From Spirochaetaceae bacterium (GTDB lineage Bacteria; Spirochaetota; Spirochaetia; SZUA-6; Fen-1364), in contig PLNO01000361.1 in NCBI GenBank assembly GCA_003141795.1, positions 1 through 6,271 of the forward strand: a stretch of DNA of 6,271 nt, read 5' to 3'. This document shows positions 1 to 5,393 of this stretch, one piece after another. Numbering within the stretch: position 1 is the first letter of the stretch; every line of letters begins with the position of its first letter. The notes beneath the pieces were generated by a model. The model saw only the letters and a list, made by a program, of their open reading frames with translations. It was not told the DNA's origin and made no database searches. The translations under genes and the position numbers were made by a program.

Positions 1-1295
1 ACGACCCCGACTTCTCGGGTCGGCTCGAGCTGGTGGGCGGGGGAGTGCAGAGCGCCTATTCGCCCGATGAGGCGGGCCCGATCCGAACGACGATCGTATT
101 CGACGGCAGGACGTTCCACACCGAGCCTTTCACGACATCCGCCGGGCCGTCCCGCATTGATGTCCAGGCCAGCTTCACGATAGACCACTGGTCGCCGCTG
201 GGCTTCGACATCTCACTGACCATCAGAGGCCAGGCGCCTGCCCGGGTCCGCGCGCATTTCGGGCGTTTCGTGGCAAACGGCGCCGCGTTCGGGTCGATTC
301 GGATCGCCGGCGATGACCGTAAGACGGACGTCACCGGTTCCATCGTCGTTTCGGACTGCAGGATGGCACTCGGTCAGGCCCCGCAGGGCAAGTTCATCCC
401 GGAAGATCCGCCCACATACGTCAACCTCGTCGCTGAGACGGGAAGGCGCGTGGAGTTCTACTGGCCCTCGGAGGACGTTCCCGTGCTGCGGACCATGGCG
501 AGCTCGGGCGGCAAGTTCGCCATCACCTACCGCGGAGACACCGGCGCGTACACCATCAAGGGGACCACGGGCGTCCAGGGCGGGGAAATCTACTACTTCG
601 ACAGGAGCTTCATACTGAAGAAGGGGTCGATCGCGTTCAATGAGGATCAGAACACCTTCGATCCGTGGCTCATCGCCACGGCCGAAGTCCGCGAATGGGA
701 CCCCGCCACGGGGGAGGAGGTGAAGATATACCTCGACGCGAACAGCACCCTGAGCAAGTTCTCCCCGCGCTTCAGCTCCGACCCCAGCCGCAGCGAAACC
801 CAGATCCTCGCCATGATCGGCGCGCCCATCCTCGACCGCGCGGAATCGCAGGGCCTGGGCATGGCGGCGCTCGTATATTCCGACATCCTCAGCCAGAGCT
901 GGATCCTGCGTCCTTTCGAGCAGAAGGTGCGCGAGCTCCTGAATCTTGACATGTTTTCCCTCCGCACCCAGATCATACAGAATTGGGTCGCACAGAAGCT
1001 GGGCTCCACCATCAGTCCCCTTGACAACACCAGCATGTCTCTTGGAAAGTATATCGGGAACGATCTTTTCCTGGAATTGCTTGTACGGTTGCAGCAGCAG
1101 GACCTCTCGGCGGGTGCGAGCTCGACGAACACCTCGCTCAGCACGACGGTCCTGGGCGTGCAGCCCGATGTGGAGCTGAACCTCGAGTGGGCCACGCCGC
1201 TGTTCCTGCTGGAGTGGAGCTTCATCCCCAAGCATCCGGAGTATCTGTTCCTCAGCGACAACAGCCTCTCTTTCAGCTGGAAGTTCTCCTACTGA
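1..1295 (+). CDS. tamB: TamB-like (DUF490) translocation/assembly module protein, 3' part
   Basis: C-terminal part of a large TamB-family protein. The reading frame is already open at base 3, so the gene begins upstream; at least 430 residues are visible. TamB proteins are inner-membrane-anchored, beta-rich proteins that span the periplasm and work with Omp85 partners in outer-membrane assembly and probably lipid transport. The family's C-terminal domain is seen from about base 540: GGEIYYFDRSFILKKGSIAF, then FDPWLIATAEV, then FSSDPSRSETQILAMIGAP (compare the usual 'SdP.l.e.eIlslL..G'), then a LGKYIGNDLFLEL segment. The protein ends in alternating aromatic/polar residues (SFSWKFSY), resembling an outer-membrane beta-strand. 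Fragments upstream are beta-rich without a clear motif. bamA follows after 35 bases, the usual spirochaete neighbour. One cysteine is visible (VSDCRM). The family call is firm; the symbol is by family and context, since tamA is not in view. Confidence 0.85.
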   Translation, partial: DPDFSGRLELVGGGVQSAYSPDEAGPIRTTIVFDGRTFHTEPFTTSAGPSRIDVQASFTIDHWSPLGFDISLTIRGQAPARVRAHFGRFVANGAAFGSIRIAGDDRKTDVTGSIVVSDCRMALGQAPQGKFIPEDPPTYVNLVAETGRRVEFYWPSEDVPVLRTMASSGGKFAITYRGDTGAYTIKGTTGVQGGEIYYFDRSFILKKGSIAFNEDQNTFDPWLIATAEVREWDPATGEEVKIYLDANSTLSKFSPRFSSDPSRSETQILAMIGAPILDRAESQGLGMAALVYSDILSQSWILRPFEQKVRELLNLDMFSLRTQIIQNWVAQKLGSTISPLDNTSMSLGKYIGNDLFLELLVRLQQQDLSAGASSTNTSLSTTVLGVQPDVELNLEWATPLFLLEWSFIPKHPEYLFLSDNSLSFSWKFSY

Positions 1296-1319
1296 AAGGG
1301 CGAGCCATGCCTACGAACG

Positions 1320-1325
1320 AAGGAG
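1320..1325 (+). promoter_or_regulatory. Ribosome binding site of bamA
   Basis: AAGGAG lies five bases before the ATG at 1331, a near-perfect Shine-Dalgarno sequence. It decides the bamA start in favour of 1331. An upstream in-frame ATG at 1307 has a weaker AAAGGG (1295-1300) six bases ahead of it and would add eight polar residues before the signal peptide. Confidence 0.7.
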
Positions 1326-1330
1326 TGCGA

Positions 1331-3877
1331 ATGAAGAATCGGGCCGTACGAACTGCACTGCTCTGCCTCATGTTCAGCCTCATCCTGACGGCCGGCGTGG
1401 GGGCGCAGCAGACCGAATCGGCATGGTACATCGACAAGCCCATCAAGGCCTTCACGTTCAGCGGGCTTGTCACCGTCAAGGAGAGCGATCTTCAGACCGT
1501 GCTCAAGCCGTACATTGGACAGAAGTTCAGCGTCGACCCGGTGCTCATGGACATCCAGTCGAAGCTGTACGCGCTGGATTATTTCGAATCGATCGAGCCG
1601 AACGCCCTGGCGGGCGACGACACGCAGACCTCGATGATCATCCAGTTCAAGGTGAAGGAACGGCCGGCCATTTCCGCCGTAGAGGTGACGGGCAACGCGA
1701 CCGTCCGCACGGGGGAGATCACCGACAAGATACTTCTGAAGAAGGGAGACCTTGCCAACCAGGGAAGGCTCCAGGCGGACGTGGAAGCCGTGAAGTCCCT
1801 CTACCTCGACAAGGGCTACACCGACGCCACGGTGAGCGCGAGCTTCGTTCCCCTGGAGGGGGCGAACATCGTCAAGGCGGTGTTCGCCGTTTCCGAGGGG
1901 ACCCCGACGACGATCAAGGAGATCCGCTTCTCCGGCAATACCTTCGCGTCGGAAAGCACGCTTCGTGGCGTGATGAAGACCAAGGCCCAGTTCCTCTTCG
2001 ACAGCGGCGTGTTCCAGGAATCGAAGCTCGAGGGGGACAAGGCCACCATCGTCGCCTACTACACGGACCGCGGCTACATCGACGCGAAGATCGACCAGAT
2101 CACGCGCGACGTCCAGTCGCAGGACGGGCGCAACTTCCTCATCATCACCGTCTACATCAAGGAAGGCGACCAGTGGAGCTACGGCGGGATGAGCTTCGTC
2201 GGGAACAAGGTATTCACGACGAAGCAGCTCGACGATCTCGCGTATCAGAAATCGGGAAAGGTCGTGAGCCTCCAGAAGGTGCAGGAAGACATCTCGCGTG
2301 TGCGCGGGTTGTACTATGACAACGGTTACATCTTCAACGCGTTCACCACGAACGAAAAGCGGGATTCCGCGTCGAAATCCATTTCCTATTCGCTCACCAT
2401 CCAGGAAACCGAAAAGGCGCACATTGAAAAGATCATCTTCCGCGGGAACACGAGAACGAAGGAGAACGTGCTTCGCCGCGGGCTTCCCTTCGAAGAGGGC
2501 GACATCTTCAACAGGGACAAGATCATCAAGGGCTACCAGTACCTGCAGAACCTGCAGTACTTCAAGGCGGTGAATCCCGATACGCAGCAGGGGTCCGAAT
2601 ACGGCCTCATGAACGTCATCTTCACGCTCGAAGAAACGAGCACGGCGGACGTGAACTTCGGCGTCGTCTTCTCCGGCGGGGACTACCCGATCCAGGGCAC
2701 GATCAAGTGGAACGAGCGCAATTTCCAGGGCAAGGGGCAGACGATCGGGATCGACCTCGAGGCCTCCACCCTGAAACAGCTCGTCGCGCTGAACTTCACC
2801 GAGCCGTGGATGTTCGATCTGCCGTGGTCGGGAGGGGTATCGCTGTCCTTCGACCATCAGACCAACTCCAACGTGCTCCAGGATTTCCTGGGCCCCGTTT
2901 TCAGCGACAGCCAGGAAGCCATAGCAGCGCCGGATCCCTACTCGACGCGCGCGGATTACCTCGCCGCTCTGGCCAACGGCATATCCATCCCGGTGCAGTA
3001 CCTGATGACCTACGATTCGTACGACATCACCTTGAGCGGAACGACCGGCTACACCTTCACGCTTCCCTTCGGACGGCTGGGCGTGCAGATGACCTACGCT
3101 CCCGACGTGCGATTCGTCAATTACGACGAATCGTTGTACCGGCCCTTCGAGAAAAACGTCCGCGACAACAACCACAACTGGATCTTCATCGACAAGGTCG
3201 GATTCTCGGCGAGCCTCGACGGCCGCGACATCTACTGGAACCCCACCAGCGGGTATCTCGCCTCCCAGTCGGTCACGTTCGTCGGCGGGATCCTCCTGGG
3301 AGACCGGAATTACATACGGACTGACTCGACCCTCGAGGGGTTCCTCACGCTCCTGGATCTGCCGGTGAGCGACAGCTGGAACCTCCAGTTCGTCCTTGCG
3401 GCCCACTCGTCCGTCTCTTTCATCCTCCCGAACTACACGCTGCCCGGCGGAACCTGGACCACGAAGACGGACTACACCGACCAGCTCTACATCGACGGAT
3501 ACACCGTCGGGCGAGGCTGGAAGCAGATGTACGGCAACGCACTATGGGACAACAAGCTCGAGCTGCGCATGCCCATCCTCAAGGATTCGCTGTGGTTCGT
3601 GAGCTTCCTCGACGTCGCAGGGCTCTGGGACCAGCCCTTCAACGCGCCGACGGGAGAAACGAGCTTCGGTGCCATGACCATCGACCAGTTCTACTTCTCC
3701 CTGGGCGCGGGCATCAGGTTCGCGATACCGCAATTCCCCATCCGCCTCTACCTCGCCAAGGGGTTCAAGGTCGGGCAGGACGGGTCGATCACGTGGAAGT
3801 CGAAATCGACCTCGGACCTGGCGATCGGGGATTTCAGCTTCGCGTTCGTCATCTCACTCGGCGGGAACGTATTCTAG
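1331..3877 (+). CDS. bamA: Outer membrane protein assembly factor BamA (Omp85), five POTRA domains
   Basis: Central component of the BAM complex, which inserts beta-barrel proteins into the outer membrane. With the start at 1331 the protein has 848 residues, close to spirochaete BamA as I recall it. A signal peptide occupies residues 1-25 (MKNR, hydrophobic core, cut at GVGA/QQ). Five POTRA repeats follow at about 37-108, 111-191, 193-280, 281-360 and 361-436, most carrying the recurrent 'I..I.f.GN' opening (VEVTGNATV, IRFSGNTF, MSFVGNKVF, IIFRGNTRT). The C-terminal barrel spans about 438-848, with ERNFQGKGQ, a conserved NPTSG at 637-641, RGW at 728-730 in place of the usual RGF/RGY, and a terminal beta-signal ending SLGGNVF. 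The mature protein has no cysteine. Extracellular loop 3 looks long and loop 6 short compared with E. coli (see findings). It is preceded by tamB and followed after 13 bases by ompH, so co-transcription is likely. Confidence 0.97.
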   Translation: MKNRAVRTALLCLMFSLILTAGVGAQQTESAWYIDKPIKAFTFSGLVTVKESDLQTVLKPYIGQKFSVDPVLMDIQSKLYALDYFESIEPNALAGDDTQTSMIIQFKVKERPAISAVEVTGNATVRTGEITDKILLKKGDLANQGRLQADVEAVKSLYLDKGYTDATVSASFVPLEGANIVKAVFAVSEGTPTTIKEIRFSGNTFASESTLRGVMKTKAQFLFDSGVFQESKLEGDKATIVAYYTDRGYIDAKIDQITRDVQSQDGRNFLIITVYIKEGDQWSYGGMSFVGNKVFTTKQLDDLAYQKSGKVVSLQKVQEDISRVRGLYYDNGYIFNAFTTNEKRDSASKSISYSLTIQETEKAHIEKIIFRGNTRTKENVLRRGLPFEEGDIFNRDKIIKGYQYLQNLQYFKAVNPDTQQGSEYGLMNVIFTLEETSTADVNFGVVFSGGDYPIQGTIKWNERNFQGKGQTIGIDLEASTLKQLVALNFTEPWMFDLPWSGGVSLSFDHQTNSNVLQDFLGPVFSDSQEAIAAPDPYSTRADYLAALANGISIPVQYLMTYDSYDITLSGTTGYTFTLPFGRLGVQMTYAPDVRFVNYDESLYRPFEKNVRDNNHNWIFIDKVGFSASLDGRDIYWNPTSGYLASQSVTFVGGILLGDRNYIRTDSTLEGFLTLLDLPVSDSWNLQFVLAAHSSVSFILPNYTLPGGTWTTKTDYTDQLYIDGYTVGRGWKQMYGNALWDNKLELRMPILKDSLWFVSFLDVAGLWDQPFNAPTGETSFGAMTIDQFYFSLGAGIRFAIPQFPIRLYLAKGFKVGQDGSITWKSKSTSDLAIGDFSFAFVISLGGNVF

Positions 3878-3890
3878 GATGGGGGTCGCA

Positions 3891-4442
3891 ATGAAGAGAT
3901 TCCTCGTGGCTCTGGCCGTGCTCGCCTCGTTCAGCATTCCCCTCGCGGCCCAGTCCCAACAGGTCACCAAGGTCGGCGTGATCGACTTCACCAAGGTGCT
4001 CCTCACCGCGTACAAGGACACCAGGGGCTACCGCGACTACGACCAGGCATGGACGGACTACACGAAGGAGGTCGGCTCCCGCACCAAGGAGATCAACGAC
4101 CTCCAGAGCCAGAAGCTCGACGCCGACAAGGCGAACAACAAGACCCTCTCCATGAACCTCGAGAAATCGATCTCCGACAAGCAGACCTACCTCGATACGC
4201 TGAAGCGGGTGAAGGGCACCGTCCTTCAGCAGCAGCTATCGGGGCTCCTCACGGGGCCGGTCCTCCAGGAGATCTATGACGTCGTGCGGTTCGTCGCGGA
4301 GAACGGCGGATATTCCCTCATCCTCCGGGTGGATACCCAGTACCGCGACATGTTCCTCTACCGCATCCCCGAGATCGACATCAGCGACGACGTGGTCGCC
4401 GAGATCATGAAGCGCCAGGGGAAGGTGAGCGGGGGCCAGTAG
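3891..4442 (+). CDS. skp: OmpH/Skp-family periplasmic chaperone
   Basis: Small periplasmic holdase that would keep unfolded outer-membrane proteins soluble on the way to BamA. With the start at 3891 it has 183 residues (E. coli Skp is 161). A signal peptide covers 1-20 (MKRFLVALAVLASF..., cut at LAA/QS). Then come the family's opening strand (VGVIDFTKVLL), a charged helical hairpin of about residues 45-115 rich in K, D, E and Q, and the closing OmpH signature (VRFVAENGGYSLILRVDTQY ... FLYRIPEIDISDDVVAEIMK). No cysteine is present. An in-frame ATG at 3879 lies one base after the bamA stop and could be used by termination-reinitiation, adding MGVA. I chose 3891 because it starts the signal peptide directly and has GGGGG (3881-3885) five bases upstream. 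ruvX begins on the next base after the stop. The gene symbol is by family; ompH is an equal name. Confidence 0.9.
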   Translation: MKRFLVALAVLASFSIPLAAQSQQVTKVGVIDFTKVLLTAYKDTRGYRDYDQAWTDYTKEVGSRTKEINDLQSQKLDADKANNKTLSMNLEKSISDKQTYLDTLKRVKGTVLQQQLSGLLTGPVLQEIYDVVRFVAENGGYSLILRVDTQYRDMFLYRIPEIDISDDVVAEIMKRQGKVSGGQ

Positions 4443-4862
4443 GTGACGGGCAGGGTCCTCGGCGTGGATCTCGGCGCGCGCCGCGTCGGGCTCGCGCTGT
4501 CCGACCCGTTGGGCATCATCAGCTCGCCGCTCGACACCATCCCGATGGTATCGGAGTCGGCGCTCGTGAAGAGCATCGTGTCCCTCTGCAAGGAACGCCA
4601 GGTCGTGGCGGTCGTGATCGGCCTGCCGATCAGCGCTGACGGGAGCGAAGGCCCGGGATGCGCCCGCGCGCGCCGCATTGCGGACGGCATCGAAGGGGCC
4701 GGCATTCCCGCCCATCTCCAGGACGAGAGCTGGTCCAGCCGGGACGCTGAACGGGCTCTGCGGGAGACGGGAAAGACGCGGCGCAATTCCAAGGAAAAAA
4801 TCGACGCGATTGCCGCTTCTCTGATCCTCAGGGAGTATCTCGAGGGGGCTTCCCGGGCTTGA
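4443..4862 (+). CDS. ruvX: RuvX/YqgF family RNase H-fold nuclease (pre-16S rRNA / Holliday junction)
   Basis: A 139-residue protein of usual length for RuvX (YqgF), a cytoplasmic RNase H-like enzyme implicated in 5' maturation of 16S rRNA and described as a putative Holliday-junction resolvase. The acidic triad is intact: D9 in GVDLGARRVGLALSD, E95 in DESWSS (usually DERL[ST]), and D121 in KIDAIAASLIL. VVIGLPISADGSEG is the typical second motif. The start is GTG, immediately after the ompH TAG, with GGGGG (4431-4435) seven bases upstream, so translation is probably coupled to ompH. The 3' end overlaps the convergent STAS gene by 35 bp. The DES in place of DER at the second motif is a modest departure; the Ser replaces an Arg next to the catalytic Glu. 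Family assignment is firm; which of the two proposed activities dominates is not shown by the sequence. Confidence 0.95.
   Translation: MTGRVLGVDLGARRVGLALSDPLGIISSPLDTIPMVSESALVKSIVSLCKERQVVAVVIGLPISADGSEGPGCARARRIADGIEGAGIPAHLQDESWSSRDAERALRETGKTRRNSKEKIDAIAASLILREYLEGASRA
4795..4811 (-). terminator. Weak candidate intrinsic terminator for the STAS gene, inside ruvX
   Basis: Read on the minus strand, AATCG-CGT-CGATT forms a five-base-pair stem with a three-base loop and runs into further Ts (six in a row from the stem's last bases onward). It starts 17 bases past the STAS stop codon. The stem is short with only two GC pairs, and the same bases encode the conserved KEKIDAIA stretch of RuvX, so the T-run may simply reflect Lys/Glu codons. 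It is the only terminator-like structure I see near the convergent ends. Confidence 0.2.
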
Positions 4863-5361
4863 GTGCGCGCTGGAGAATGTCCTTCAAAGCGCTGAACTTC
4901 TTCCGGGCTTCTTCGGAGGTTTCCATCAAAGCCTCATGCGCATCGAGCACGAACTGCGCCGACGGCTTGTCACCGGGCTCTGCAACCTCTGACATCGTGT
5001 CAGGAGGCGCGATCGGATCCGTCCCGACGCTGAAGAACTCTCCCAGTCCGATGTCTTCGAGGGAGGCACGGCAGGGCGCGCTCGGATTCAGGACGTGCAG
5101 CCTGCCCCCCGACGCTTTTCTCGCCCTTTTGTCCATTGCGACCAGCAACCCGATGCACGTGGAGTCCATGTAGGAGCATTCGGACAGATCGACGTATACG
5201 CACTGGCCGCTCGCAAGGTCCTCGATCCGGGGGAGAAGCATTTCTCTGAGCGGGTAGCAGAGCGGGGCGCGAATGCTGCCCTTCGCGGTGAGGAAAAACC
5301 CGCGATCGTCGCGCCCGATGAGCAGCTTGCCGGTCTGCGTGTTGCCCACTCCCACAACCAC
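4828..5361 (-). CDS. STAS-domain protein, anti-sigma factor antagonist type
   Basis: A 177-residue protein on the strand opposite to all its neighbours. Residues of about 12-113 form a STAS domain: a beta start (KLLIGRDDRGFFLTAKGSI), then YVDLSECSYMDSTCIGLLVA, the family's 'DLS...iDS[ST]GL..L' signature with D66 and the phosphorylatable S67, then GGRLHVLNP and the helix ending LGEFF. Such proteins bind or release an anti-sigma factor or another partner according to phosphorylation of that Ser. The tail (about 115-177) is a Pro/acidic linker followed by a strongly amphipathic helix, about 136-167 (LDAHEALMETSEEARKKF). C69 takes the place of the usual Gly after the phosphosite. GTG at 5361 is the earliest start (an in-frame stop lies two codons upstream); GTG at 5355 or 5349 would also fit, and none has a Shine-Dalgarno. 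No kinase, phosphatase or sigma factor gene is in view, so the target is unknown. Confidence 0.85.
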   Translation of the reverse strand: MVVGVGNTQTGKLLIGRDDRGFFLTAKGSIRAPLCYPLREMLLPRIEDLASGQCVYVDLSECSYMDSTCIGLLVAMDKRARKASGGRLHVLNPSAPCRASLEDIGLGEFFSVGTDPIAPPDTMSEVAEPGDKPSAQFVLDAHEALMETSEEARKKFSALKDILQRALKPGKPPRDTP

Positions 5362-5371
5362 GTACTATACT
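5342..5371 (+). promoter_or_regulatory. Predicted sigma70-type promoter for mutS
   Basis: TTGCCC (5342-5347, four of six consensus bases) and TATACT (5366-5371, five of six) are separated by 18 bp. The expected transcription start is at about 5378-5381, at or a few bases before the mutS ATG. The -35 element lies inside the 5' end of the divergent STAS coding sequence. The hexamers were read by eye, and the promoter is unproven. Confidence 0.45.
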
Positions 5372-5393
5372 TTCAAATCCATGGTCGAAACAA
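5364..5393 (-). promoter_or_regulatory. Predicted sigma70-type promoter for the STAS gene
   Basis: On the minus strand TATAGT (5369 down to 5364, five of six consensus bases) is preceded at 18 bp by TTGTTT (5393 down to 5388, three of six). The -10 shares 5366-5369 with the plus-strand TATACT. The expected transcription start at about 5355-5358 falls at or just inside the annotated GTG (5361-5359), which would favour GTG 5355 or 5349 as the true start. The -35 would lie inside mutS codons 3-5. The -35 match is weak. Confidence 0.35.

Noticed and set aside
213..1235. A 340-codon open frame antisense to the TamB-like gene.
   Set aside because: Low-complexity Arg/Glu/Ala/Leu-rich product with no motif, lying wholly inside a plus-strand frame with clear TamB signatures.
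1187..1330. Extension of bamA upstream to an ATG at 1187.
   Set aside because: It would overlap the TamB-like 3' end by more than 100 bases and put about 48 residues ahead of a clear signal peptide; the strong ribosome site supports 1331.
1423..2319. A 298-codon plus-strand frame inside bamA in another phase.
   Set aside because: Out-of-phase shadow of the POTRA region; its product is rich in Arg, Gly and His with no fold signature.
1289..3406. A 705-codon open frame antisense to bamA.
   Set aside because: It mirrors the strongly supported bamA frame; in GC-rich DNA with G/C third positions the opposite strand often stays open. Its product is an Arg/Val/Asp-rich sequence with no recognisable motif.
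4898..4920. A TCCG...CGGA inverted repeat with GGCTTCTT loop as a plus-strand terminator after ruvX.
   Set aside because: Only a four-base-pair stem with no T-run after it, and it lies inside the STAS coding sequence.
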